Origin: UBA4416 sp044340865
GTDB lineage: Bacteria > Bacteroidota > Bacteroidia > B-17B0 > Aurantibacillaceae
Assembly (NCBI GenBank): GCA_044340865.1
Contig: JBIISW010000076.1
Location: forward strand, 1 to 12,249
Direction of reading: 5' to 3'
DNA length: 12,249 bases
Positions within the stretch are counted from its first letter, which is position 1. Every line of letters begins with the position of its first letter. The position numbers were made by a program, and so were the translations under genes. A model generated the notes under the pieces. It was not told the origin of the DNA. It saw only the letters and a list, made by a program, of their open reading frames with translations, and searched no databases. Shown piece after piece: positions 1 to 7,089 of the stretch.

Positions 1-1
1 A

Positions 2-220
2 TTAGGATTATACAAACATTACAAAGGCAATATGTACGAAGTTATTGGTATTGCTAAGCATTCAGAAACATTAGAAGAGATGGTTGTTTATAAAGCAACG
101 TATCAAGAAGAACCTTATAACATGTGGGTAAGACCAAAAGCTATGTTTCTAGAAAAAATTGAGATTAATGGGAAACTCATTGAGCGCTTTTCAAAAATCT
201 CAAAAGACATGATGCTATAA
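2..220 (+). CDS. DUF1653 domain protein, 5' end outside the window
   Basis: The frame is open from base 2 with no start before the family pattern begins. It reads LGLYKHYKGNMYEVIGIAKH, then HSETLEEMVVYKA, then MWVRPKAMFLEKIEINGK, ending in RFSKI. This matches the small DUF1653 family (usual form YxHYKGxxYEVxGxAxHSETxExxVVYxxLY...LWVRPxxMFxExV). Because the YKHYKG segment is part of the domain, the internal ATG at 32 is unlikely to be the true start, and the gene probably begins a few codons left of the window. No biochemical role is established for the family that I know of. The protein is small, has no signal peptide or membrane segment in the visible part, and is presumably cytoplasmic. It is followed by 128 bp before the aminotransferase, so the two need not be co-transcribed. 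Confidence 0.85.
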   Translation, partial: LGLYKHYKGNMYEVIGIAKHSETLEEMVVYKATYQEEPYNMWVRPKAMFLEKIEINGKLIERFSKISKDMML

Positions 221-233
221 AAAATACTACAAT

Positions 234-241
234 TAATTTTG
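234..241 (+). promoter_or_regulatory. Possible -7 element (TAATTTTG) upstream of the aminotransferase
   Basis: TAATTTTG is an exact match to the flavobacterial -7 consensus TAnnTTTG. I see no TTG at 17-23 nt upstream, and the start at 349 would have a leader of about 100 nt. A second, imperfect -7 (TTATTTTG, one mismatch) lies at 302-309, closer to the start. Either, both or neither may be used. The rest of 221-348 is AT-rich with no gene. Confidence 0.25.
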
Positions 242-255
242 TAATACCAATCAAA

Positions 256-271
256 AAAAAGACTTCTTTTT
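256..271 (+). terminator. Weak hairpin, possible terminator of the DUF1653 gene
   Basis: AAAAAG (256-261) pairs with CTTTTT (266-271) around the loop ACTT. The stem has six pairs but only one is G-C. It lies 36 bp after the DUF1653 stop, and the T-run forms the 3' arm. In DNA this rich in A and T such a structure can arise by chance. Confidence 0.3.
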
Positions 272-348
272 CAACTTAAAACATAAATCATGTTCTAAAC
301 ATTATTTTGTACTCATTAGCATTATCTCTAATTTCGAAAAAAAATAGT

Positions 349-1632
349 ATGAATTCTACAAGTCAAATGCAAAAATCTAAAGTATCGAAAATAGCCGAAA
401 ACATTATTGGTTCAGAAATTATAAAACTTGCCGGAGAAGTAAATGAAAAAATAAAACAAGGTGAACATATTTACAATATGACTATTGGCGATTTTAATCC
501 AAAAGAATTTCCAATTCCAACAGAATTAAAACAAAATATTGTAGATGCTTATTTTGATAATCAAACTAATTATCCTCCTGCAGATGGTATGTTGGAATTA
601 CGAAATGCCGTCTCTAATTTATTAAAAGAAAGAGGTGAGTTAGATTATAAAAACGATGAAATTTTAATTGCAGGTGGTGCACGACCACTCATTTATAGTA
701 TTTTCAAAGCATTAGTAGACGCTGGTGATAAAGTTATTTTCGCCGTTCCATCTTGGAACAATAATCATTATTCTTATTTAAATTTTGCTGAATCCATTGT
801 GATTGAAGCTACGCCCGAACATAACTTTATGCCAAGAGCTTCTGACATTGAGCCCTTTATAAAAGAAGCTACTTTAGTCGCATTATGTTCGCCACAAAAC
901 CCAACTGGAACTATATTTACAAAAGAAGGTTTATCAGAAATTTGCGATGTGATTATTGCTGAGAATAAACGCAGAGGACCTGATGAAAAACCTGTGTACT
1001 TAATGTACGATCAAATATATTGGGCCTTAACATTTGGCGATAATAAGCATTACAATCCTGTTAGTTTAAATCCTGAAATGAAACCATACACGGTTTTTGT
1101 TGACGGTATTTCAAAATCATTATCCGCAACGGGCGTTAGAGTTGGTTGGAGTATGGGACCCAAGTTAATTATTGATAAAATGAAAGCTATTTTAACGCAT
1201 GTTGGTGCTTGGGCGCCAAAAGCAGAGCAAGTAGCAACGGCAAAGTATTTAGCTGATATAAAATTGTATGATGCTTTTATTGTTGAACAAAAAAAACAAA
1301 TCATTGCACGTTTAGATGGCTTTTATAAAGGATTTCAACTATTAAAAAACGAAGGCTTTAAAGTGGATGCTATTACACCACAAGCTGCCATTTATCTCAC
1401 TATTAAATTTGATTTACATGGCTTAAAAACTGCTGAAGGAATTGAATTAAAAACGACAAAAGACATTACTAAGTATATTTTAGATGAAGCTAAATTAGCT
1501 GTTGTTCCATTTTATTGTTTTGGCGCAGACGATAATTCACCTTGGTATCGGATGTCTGTAGGAACATGTAAAGTATCAGATGTAGAACATGTCATCAATG
1601 GTTTAAGAAACGCTTTAAAAAAACTAAGTTAA
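349..1632 (+). CDS. PLP-dependent aminotransferase, class I/II (fold type I)
   Basis: From the ATG at 349 the protein is 427 aa, normal for aspartate-aminotransferase-like enzymes. Visible motifs are SPQNPTG at 181-187 (the Asn contacts PLP), YDQIYW at 220-225 (Asp221 for the pyridine nitrogen and Tyr224), and GISKSLSATGVRVGW from 253, with Lys256 as the predicted Schiff-base lysine and Arg264 as phosphate ligand. RMSVGT near 401 carries the arginine expected to bind the substrate carboxylate. There is no signal peptide, so it is cytoplasmic. The substrate cannot be read from sequence; it is probably an amino acid/2-oxo-acid pair. An in-frame TTG at 307 would add 14 residues, but it lies inside a possible -7 element, and the ATG at 367 is also possible. 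The gene stands alone on its strand and overlaps the convergent phosphatase gene by 9 bp. Confidence 0.9.
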   Translation: MNSTSQMQKSKVSKIAENIIGSEIIKLAGEVNEKIKQGEHIYNMTIGDFNPKEFPIPTELKQNIVDAYFDNQTNYPPADGMLELRNAVSNLLKERGELDYKNDEILIAGGARPLIYSIFKALVDAGDKVIFAVPSWNNNHYSYLNFAESIVIEATPEHNFMPRASDIEPFIKEATLVALCSPQNPTGTIFTKEGLSEICDVIIAENKRRGPDEKPVYLMYDQIYWALTFGDNKHYNPVSLNPEMKPYTVFVDGISKSLSATGVRVGWSMGPKLIIDKMKAILTHVGAWAPKAEQVATAKYLADIKLYDAFIVEQKKQIIARLDGFYKGFQLLKNEGFKVDAITPQAAIYLTIKFDLHGLKTAEGIELKTTKDITKYILDEAKLAVVPFYCFGADDNSPWYRMSVGTCKVSDVEHVINGLRNALKKLS

Positions 1633-2559
1633 CAAGTCCATTTTCTTACTAATAACGCCTTCTTTTAATGAATACGTTGAAACTTTAAATTGCTTGATAT
1701 TTAATTCGTTTACAATAACATCAATTAATAACATCGATATGATAATCATATCGACTCGCATTTCAACGAGTCCTTTTAAATTTTGACGTTGCTCTGTTGT
1801 GGATTTTTTAATCATATTACTCACAACTTTATAATTAATTAAATCAACATTATATTCAGTTTGTGAATCGTTTATTTGAGGCGTATTAAATTGTTCAGCT
1901 ATTAAATCTACAACAGAATCAAAGGCTCCAGATGAACCAATCAATTCAATTGGTTTATGTTTTTCTACAGCTAATAACAAAGGTGCTAATTCTTTTTTTA
2001 AATAATTTTTAATTTCTAATCCCTCCAATTCAGTCATTGGATTTGAAATATTAAATTTTTGAAAAATCCTGGCAGCACCCAATAAAAAACTGTGTTTCCA
2101 AAAAATAGTTTGATTGTTGGCTAAAATAAATTCAGTACTTCCGCCGCCAATGTCCATAATTAATGAAACATCGGTTGTCAAGTTAACAGCCATTTTACTA
2201 CCATGATAAATTAACTCAGCTTCTTCATCACCATCAATAACGGTGATGTTTATTTGGGTTTGTTTAAAGGCTTCACTTACAAATTCATGACCATTGCTTG
2301 CGCTTCTGATAGCTGATGTTGCAAATGCAAAAACAGTTTTAATTTGATAATCTGTAAGATGATTTTTAAATGTGATGAGTGCCTGAATTCCTCTTTGAAA
2401 AGGAGCGTCGGCTATATAGCCTAAATTAATTGCATTTTCGCCAAGTTTAACTGAAATTTTAGTACTCAATAACGTGCTAAAGGTCTTGTTATTTGAACTA
2501 GTTTCTACAATTAATAAATTGAATGTATTGGTTCCTAAATCAATTACGGCGAACTTCAC
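1624..2559 (-). CDS. Ppx/GppA family phosphatase (exopolyphosphatase-like)
   Basis: This 311-aa protein has the actin-like (ASKHA) fold signature of Ppx/GppA enzymes, which hydrolyse terminal phosphate from polyphosphate or pppGpp. In order it shows DLGTNTFNLL (7-16, phosphate loop 1), ATSAIRSASNG (80-90), GDEEAELIY (110-118) with the conserved Glu near 113, DIGGGSTEF (136-144, phosphate loop 2), LIGSSGAFDSV (207-217), MRVDMI (267-272) and STYSLKEGV (294-302). It holds only the two-lobed catalytic core, as in short bacterial Ppx proteins, and lacks the C-terminal HD-like domains of long E. coli-type forms. Polyphosphate versus pppGpp preference cannot be told. The start is GTG at 2559: an in-frame TAA lies four codons upstream and the fold begins immediately. 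It is the last gene of the SPOR-PorP-Ppx operon, 13 bp after PorP, and ends inside the aminotransferase gene. Confidence 0.9.
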   Translation of the reverse strand: MKFAVIDLGTNTFNLLIVETSSNNKTFSTLLSTKISVKLGENAINLGYIADAPFQRGIQALITFKNHLTDYQIKTVFAFATSAIRSASNGHEFVSEAFKQTQINITVIDGDEEAELIYHGSKMAVNLTTDVSLIMDIGGGSTEFILANNQTIFWKHSFLLGAARIFQKFNISNPMTELEGLEIKNYLKKELAPLLLAVEKHKPIELIGSSGAFDSVVDLIAEQFNTPQINDSQTEYNVDLINYKVVSNMIKKSTTEQRQNLKGLVEMRVDMIIISMLLIDVIVNELNIKQFKVSTYSLKEGVISKKMDLLT

Positions 2560-2572
2560 TTGACTAAATTAA

Positions 2573-3532
2573 TTAAAGTAAGTATTGAAACCTTTGTCTC
2601 AAAAATCGATTATTAAATCCCCTTTTCTTTTTATCAAAACCTAAGTTGGAAGAATAAATCAATGATATTTCATGCGTACCTGATTGGTATTTCCTTAAAG
2701 CAGAAGTCACAAAATCATAACTATACACTATTTGCAATTGATCCTTAAGTGTGTAACCCATTTGTAATGCGATAGCGTCTCCAAATCTAACACTCACGCC
2801 AGTAAGTAGTTGTTTTTTAATGTGTAATCTTAAGGTATAATCAAAAACAAAGGGAACTGCTGCAACATAAGCCGCATAAATAGTATTCTCAAACGTAAAG
2901 TCAGGATCTTCAGCCCAATTATAACCTGCAGAAAAATTATAATGTGAAACTAATCTAAATGTTCCAGTTTTTATCGAGTCGTTTTTATAATATTCTAACT
3001 TATTTCCAGCGACATTATTAGCACCAATTCCGATATGAAACCGATCGTTGTAATATAATATTCCTAAACTAGCGTCAAATTCTCCTGCTTTATCTTCTAT
3101 ATATTGATTTAATGATTTATCTTGTTGATTACGGATTGTTACTGCATTGCCATTAAAACGTTGCTTGAGATAATTCCCTTGAAATCCGACTGAAAATTCT
3201 GAATCAGGAAATTTTAAATGATAGGCTGCATTCAAGCTGGCATTCATAGTTTTGAACGGTCCAATTTCATCATTAAACATAAAAGCACCTAATCCTACTC
3301 TACCTTTCCATAATCTAGAATTAACAGATAATACATAGGTTTTAGGGGCACCATCAAAACCGGTCCATTGATTCCGGTAATTTAATCTCACATCAAGAAT
3401 TCGTTTGATCCCTGAAAATGCTGGATTAGCAAGCATTTGATTACTTTTATATTGCGTCCACCAAGGGTATTGCTGGGCCTGACAAGCAAAAAAAGAAATG
3501 AATGAAATGGTACAGAATATATTTTTTTTCAA
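2573..3532 (-). CDS. PorP/SprF family outer-membrane protein (type IX secretion)
   Basis: This 319-aa protein has an N-terminal signal peptide (KK, hydrophobic core, probable cleavage after CQA or QAQ near residues 17-20). The PorP/SprF pattern follows: WWTQYKSNQMLANPAFSG (24-41), then RNQWTGFDGAPKT (53-65), then alternating beta-strands to an aromatic end (RFQYLL). PorP is part of the type IX secretion apparatus and SprF is needed for secretion of the gliding adhesin SprB. Many family members instead serve a single neighbouring secreted partner. Here the neighbour is the SPOR-domain protein 26 bp upstream, with no giant adhesin in view. The start is read as TTG at 3532 because it directly precedes the KK of the signal peptide and no ATG lies near; this start is less certain than the family. 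A Cys at 17 could suggest lipidation, but the context fits signal peptidase I better. Confidence 0.88.
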   Translation of the reverse strand: MKKNIFCTISFISFFACQAQQYPWWTQYKSNQMLANPAFSGIKRILDVRLNYRNQWTGFDGAPKTYVLSVNSRLWKGRVGLGAFMFNDEIGPFKTMNASLNAAYHLKFPDSEFSVGFQGNYLKQRFNGNAVTIRNQQDKSLNQYIEDKAGEFDASLGILYYNDRFHIGIGANNVAGNKLEYYKNDSIKTGTFRLVSHYNFSAGYNWAEDPDFTFENTIYAAYVAAVPFVFDYTLRLHIKKQLLTGVSVRFGDAIALQMGYTLKDQLQIVYSYDFVTSALRKYQSGTHEISLIYSSNLGFDKKKRGFNNRFLRQRFQYLL

Positions 3533-3558
3533 TGTAAAAGTATTGCAGTAATAAAGTA

Positions 3559-4365
3559 TTAATTAACGCGCTGGCCATTTTTTAAAACAATAATAAAACC
3601 AGGAAATCCTTTCGCTTGAAGTTCATCTCTAAATAAAACAGCATCTTGACGTGCACTAAAATTACCAGCTGTAACTTTATAAGCTCCATTTATTAGATCT
3701 ATGTATACTTTACCTATTTTAGAGAATTTGCTTTTACTAGGCTCTGCAGCAAAAGAACCTATTTGAACTCTATATGATAAACCTTGTTCGTTTGACACAG
3801 ATGCGTTTGATGAAGTATTGTTGCTAGTTCCTAAAGTAGATGAATTAGAAGTGGATGTATTTGCTGAGGGATTTGAAACAGAAACTACAGATGTATTTAC
3901 AGAAGTTACTGAATTTGGCTGAGCAGAAGTTCCATTAACAGTAGAGATTTGAATTGCGCCAATAGTAACCGTTACAGGTTTAGTTTCAACTTCTTTCTTT
4001 TCATTGTTTTCTAAATAATAGAACTTTTGAGCTAGTATGCCAGTATCTGCTGCGCTACTATTTACTTCGATTTGATAGCTAATTGAAAAGAAATCGTCAG
4101 CAGGAAGAGAAACCCATACTAATTTAGCACGTTGATTCTCAAATGTAAAATTACCTCCTTTAATATCTATTGGGGTGATAACATAACCTAAAGGAACATC
4201 AATTTGGTATTTTGCAAAATTAGAAAGTTCTCCTTTAACTATTTTAACTTCGGTAGTAAATTTAGAATTTGCTACCATTTGCGTAGGAAGATTTGCAGTA
4301 ATACTAACCTGTGCAAATAAAACAGAAAAATTGATTAATGTTAAAAATGTTATTATTTTCTTCAT
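3559..4365 (-). CDS. Secreted protein with C-terminal SPOR domain
   Basis: The 268-aa protein starts with a signal peptide (cleavage probably after LFA, residue 18). Residues 20-135 form a beta-rich domain I cannot name, with the pattern SNFAKYQIDVPLGY, then GGNFTFENQRAKLVWVSLPA, then FFSISYQIEV and a final FYYLENNEKK block. A linker of about 55 residues, almost all Ser, Thr, Asn and Val, runs over 139-193. Residues 197-262 are a SPOR domain (YRVQIGSFA, then AYKVTAGNFSARQDAVLFRDEL, then GFIIVLKNG). SPOR domains bind peptidoglycan with stripped stem peptides, so the protein is probably anchored to the wall in the periplasm with its N-domain held on a flexible tether. It is the first gene of the operon with PorP and Ppx and has its own promoter. 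A periplasmic partner for the PorP-like barrel is a reasonable inference, not shown. Confidence 0.85.
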   Translation of the reverse strand: MKKIITFLTLINFSVLFAQVSITANLPTQMVANSKFTTEVKIVKGELSNFAKYQIDVPLGYVITPIDIKGGNFTFENQRAKLVWVSLPADDFFSISYQIEVNSSAADTGILAQKFYYLENNEKKEVETKPVTVTIGAIQISTVNGTSAQPNSVTSVNTSVVSVSNPSANTSTSNSSTLGTSNNTSSNASVSNEQGLSYRVQIGSFAAEPSKSKFSKIGKVYIDLINGAYKVTAGNFSARQDAVLFRDELQAKGFPGFIIVLKNGQRVN

Positions 4366-4416
4366 AAAAAATAGTTTATTAAAGACTTAATTATAAATTA
4401 ACGCGTCTATTGTTAA

Positions 4417-4424
4417 CAAATATA
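4417..4424 (-). promoter_or_regulatory. -7 element TATATTTG of the SPOR-PorP-Ppx operon
   Basis: Read on the minus strand, TATATTTG fits TAnnTTTG exactly and lies about 50 nt before the ATG at 4365. I see no clear TTG at 17-23 nt upstream. The element overlaps a perfect 10-bp palindrome, TTGTTAACAA, at 4410-4419, which might be an operator or may be chance in AT-rich DNA. The 110-bp gap 4366-4475 otherwise holds no gene. Confidence 0.5.
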
Positions 4425-4475
4425 AGTAATTTGTTTAAAACTAAAAAAAATGTTTTGACTTAAAATAAAAGGAAA

Positions 4476-5528
4476 TTATTCCATGCTTTTTAGTGTAAAT
4501 GCAATAGTTGTACCTTCACCTTTTATACTTGAAACGTCTATCGTTTCATTGTGCGCCTCAATGATGTGTTTTACAATTGCTAGTCCTAAACCAGTACCAC
4601 CCTGCTCTCTACTTCTTCCTTTATCTACTCTATAAAATCGCTCAAATAAACGAGGTAAATGTTTTTCATCTATTCCAATTCCGTTATCTTTTACTTCAAT
4701 AATTAGTTGCTCATTAAATTGATTGATATTAATGCTGGTTTTTCCTCTTTGTTTACCATACTTAATACTATTAGTAATGAGGTTAACTAATACCTGACGG
4801 ATTCTAAATTTGTCAGCCATTACAAAAACAGATTTCTCTAGTTTTTTAGGGAATTGCAATTTTATCTTTTGTTTATTGGCTTGAAATTCAAGTTGCTCTA
4901 GTACATCTTTTATTTGCTGACCAATGTCATAACGCTCTAACTCCAGCTCCAACACACCAACTTCTAATTGTGAAATCGTTTCTAAATCATCAACAATATG
5001 AATCATTCTATCGATACTTTTATCAGCACGTTTTAAATACTCAATATTAATAGATGGATCTTCTAATCCACCATCAATTAGGGTTGAAACGTATCCTTGA
5101 ATATTGAAAATTGGTGTTTTTAACTCGTGAGAAACATTACCTAAAAATTCTTTTCGATAACTGTCCATGTTAGTATTCTGCTCAATTTCCTTTTCTCTTT
5201 CATTAGCTAATCGCTTAACCTCTAATTCTAAATGAGTGAGTGCGTCAACTTCCTCTAAATCAAAAATCGTATTCGGTATTTCTTTTTGTAATTGAGCTTT
5301 TACAAGAGCGCTAAGTTTGTCAATCTTATTAAAGATAATTTGATTATAAATGAAATAGATGACTAAAAAACTGACTAAAAATGAAATGAAAAAAACTAAA
5401 AAGGGAATTGATAAATCTAACTTTTCATAAATTTCAAAAATGACAATAGAAAAAATAAATGTTTGAATAATCGCTGACAAAACACTTAAAAGTAAAGTAA
5501 GAGCAGATATTTTTAGTTTATAAACCAC
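4476..5528 (-). CDS. PhoR-like sensor histidine kinase with short sensor region
   Basis: The 350-aa protein has two membrane helices at about 7-33 and 41-63 with only a few residues between them. A cytoplasmic linker with helical, charged sequence to about 120 follows. The HisKA H-box is FLGNVSHELKTP (128-139, phospho-acceptor His134). The HATPase domain shows the N-box QVLVNLITNSIKYG (245-258), G1 DNGIGI (281-286), F-box FERFYR (295-300) and G2 GTGLGLAIVK (311-320). All catalytic motifs are intact. The lack of a periplasmic sensor domain suggests sensing within the membrane or through a partner. No response regulator adjoins it in this window, so the partner is encoded elsewhere. The start is GTG at 5528, with an in-frame stop four codons upstream. 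It has its own well-formed promoter, and the SPOR operon follows after 110 bp with a separate promoter. Confidence 0.92.
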   Translation of the reverse strand: MVYKLKISALTLLLSVLSAIIQTFIFSIVIFEIYEKLDLSIPFLVFFISFLVSFLVIYFIYNQIIFNKIDKLSALVKAQLQKEIPNTIFDLEEVDALTHLELEVKRLANEREKEIEQNTNMDSYRKEFLGNVSHELKTPIFNIQGYVSTLIDGGLEDPSINIEYLKRADKSIDRMIHIVDDLETISQLEVGVLELELERYDIGQQIKDVLEQLEFQANKQKIKLQFPKKLEKSVFVMADKFRIRQVLVNLITNSIKYGKQRGKTSININQFNEQLIIEVKDNGIGIDEKHLPRLFERFYRVDKGRSREQGGTGLGLAIVKHIIEAHNETIDVSSIKGEGTTIAFTLKSME

Positions 5529-5555
5529 GATTAATTATTAACATTGATTAAATAT

Positions 5556-5586
5556 CAAAAATAACGTATTATTTGGTTTGTTCAAA
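5556..5586 (-). promoter_or_regulatory. Promoter of the histidine kinase gene (TTTG-19-TATTTTTG)
   Basis: On the minus strand TTTG (5586-5583) is followed after 19 nt by TATTTTTG (5563-5556). Both boxes and the spacing fit the flavobacterial consensus TTG-17/23-TAnnTTTG. The -33 box lies inside the last codons of the upstream gene. The leader before the GTG at 5528 would be about 20 nt. Confidence 0.65.
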
Positions 5587-6897
5587 CTTTATTAATTCTC
5601 TATAAAAGAATTTTTCTTGCGTACTTTCAAATGGTCGATAAATATAATAAACATAACCATTGTGAATTTTCAATTTTTCGGCACTGTGAAACTTCAATGT
5701 ATACTTACCACTTTCTTTTCCATTTATTTCACTAATCTGTTTAATGTATTTATGTCCGTTTTTATCATAAACAGCAAAAATAGTATTTTCAACATCATCT
5801 TTTAACATTACATTTTTCCATTCTCTCCAATTTTTAGGATGGTTGTAGTTAATAGAAATGGAATCAATTTTTTGCATGTTTTTATCAAAATGATATAAAA
5901 AATTTTTATAGTGGTCAAATATACAAACAGTGTCTTTTATAATATATAAAGGTGCAAAAAGAGGAGTATAAAACATACTTTTAGTAAAACCAGTTATCAA
6001 GGATGCAACGATACGTTTATCCGTTTTTAAATCATCAGCTAAACGCCGAACTTGCAATTTAGCTTTTGGCGGTAATGAATAATATTCAAAATTATAAGCA
6101 TGCATTAATTCTTTATCTTCAATTGAAATTATTAGTTTTCGAATGCTATCACTTTCATTGAAACTATTATAATTAAATAACGGGTAGTCATCCCAATAAT
6201 CGGTATAAATAATTTTGCCATTTAAGGTATCAATAATAGGCTTTATTAATGCATTCACGTCTTGGTGTTCTAATGGAATTAATACAAATTTATCATAATA
6301 CATATTTATTCTGTATATATAATTTTCGCAAACTAAATTTGTGTAGCCCATATAATCTCTATAAAATTCTTTTGCAACGCCACCATTTTTTGGCACTTTA
6401 TACGATGTTAAAATATTTCCATCATCGTCAGCTAATTTTAATTCAGCATCATCTAATTTTTTGGAAGCAGTTAGTAAAATAAATTTGTCTTCAAAAAAAT
6501 CAAAATCATAAATGCTAAATTTTGGAGAACCTACTAGTGTATCAGGTTTTAATTCGCTAGTAATTGTAATAGAATCATATAAATACTCTTTTTGTTTTAA
6601 ATATATATTTATAAAAACAGAATCTTGATTATTATTTAAATCAATTTCTTTTACAAAAGATGTGTATCCTAAATTCTTAAACAAAATAGAAACATGTTTT
6701 TTTTCTGGAATTAAAATTGAAAAAAAACCACTTTTGTTTGCAATTGTTTTATATGTTGAATTTTGAATAGAAACTAAAACATTTTCAATACAAGTCTTGG
6801 AAGTGTTATCCATTATTTTACCATAAATAACAACGTTTTTTTGAGCTTTAATTTGACTCAAGAAAATAAAGCAACTAATAATCAAATATGTTTTCAT
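5569..6897 (-). CDS. Secreted protein, N-terminal carboxypeptidase-regulatory-like domain
   Basis: The 442-aa protein has a signal peptide (hydrophobic IISCFIFLS, cleavage near IKAQ, residues 16-19). A carboxypeptidase-regulatory-like beta-sandwich spans about 21-102: VVIYGKIMD, then CIENVLVSIQNSTYKTIANK, then SGFFSILIP, then ISILFKNLGYTSF-type strands. This is the domain found at the N-terminus of many Bacteroidota TonB-dependent receptors, but no plug or barrel follows. Residues 103-440 are unrecognised. They are beta-rich and contain repeating units such as FSIYDFDFFEDKFILLTAS, LKLADDDGNIL, VCIFDHYKNFLYHFDKN and IFAVYDKNGHKYIKQI that resemble blades of a beta-propeller. No type IX C-terminal signal and no lipobox are evident, so a periplasmic location is likely. 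It is transcribed alone; an inverted repeat abuts its start. Function unknown. Confidence 0.75.
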   Translation of the reverse strand: MKTYLIISCFIFLSQIKAQKNVVIYGKIMDNTSKTCIENVLVSIQNSTYKTIANKSGFFSILIPEKKHVSILFKNLGYTSFVKEIDLNNNQDSVFINIYLKQKEYLYDSITITSELKPDTLVGSPKFSIYDFDFFEDKFILLTASKKLDDAELKLADDDGNILTSYKVPKNGGVAKEFYRDYMGYTNLVCENYIYRINMYYDKFVLIPLEHQDVNALIKPIIDTLNGKIIYTDYWDDYPLFNYNSFNESDSIRKLIISIEDKELMHAYNFEYYSLPPKAKLQVRRLADDLKTDKRIVASLITGFTKSMFYTPLFAPLYIIKDTVCIFDHYKNFLYHFDKNMQKIDSISINYNHPKNWREWKNVMLKDDVENTIFAVYDKNGHKYIKQISEINGKESGKYTLKFHSAEKLKIHNGYVYYIYRPFESTQEKFFYRELIKFEQTK

Positions 6898-6925
6898 ACG
6901 TTTAATGTATTTAACATTAAGACGT
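6898..6925 (-). promoter_or_regulatory. Inverted repeat directly before a start codon (operator or leader hairpin)
   Basis: ACGTTTAATG (6898-6907) and CATTAAGACGT (6915-6925) are inverted copies with one extra base in the second arm and a 7-nt centre. The repeat ends one base before the ATG at 6897. A near-consensus -7 (TAATTTTA, last base differing) lies just upstream at 6932-6925 on the minus strand, so the repeat would cover the transcription start. Operator function is an inference. Confidence 0.4.
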
Positions 6926-6954
6926 AAAATTATTTTTTTTTCATAAAATAAATG

Positions 6955-7088
6955 TTAAAATTCCTTTAACTGTTTTACAATCTCATAAAATTGTTTAGAT
7001 TTGAAAAAAAGATATGACGTTTACAAATTTTTAAATCTGATTTTGCCAATTCATGTGAGGTTGAATACCGACCAATAATTTTTTCCAT
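6955..7088 (-). pseudogene. Short coding remnant with a probable frameshift
   Basis: One base after the TGA of the methyltransferase gene an ATG (7088-7086) opens a 37-codon frame, MEKIIGRYSTSHELAKSDLK followed by ICKRHIFF and a poor-looking tail, ending at 6975. At a run of seven T (minus strand, just after the HI codons) the adjacent frame takes over and reads KSKQFYEIVKQLKEF, ending in TAA at 6957-6955. Adding one T to the run joins the two into a smooth 44-residue protein. I do not recognise a family. It may be the decayed end of a larger polysaccharide gene, a small gene with a recent frameshift, a sequencing error in a homopolymer, or chance. The tight spacing to the upstream stop suggests it was once translated as part of the operon. 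Confidence 0.35.
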
Positions 7089-7089
7089 T

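Noticed and set aside
307..348. TTG at 307 as the aminotransferase start
   Set aside because: The extra 14 residues do not resemble the family, and the TTG sits in a possible -7 element; the ATG at 349 fits better.
1050..1304. 84-codon minus-strand frame inside the aminotransferase gene
   Set aside because: It lies opposite a strongly conserved coding region that includes the PLP lysine and has no family pattern of its own.
5617..5805. Plus-strand hydrophobic frame rich in Ile, Phe and Asn
   Set aside because: It is the antisense of a real gene; the hydrophobic look arises from reading Lys/Asn-rich codons backwards.
6249..6482. Plus-strand frame opposite the secreted protein gene
   Set aside because: Composition is typical of the complement of an AT-rich gene (His, Leu, Tyr-rich) with no motif or start signal.
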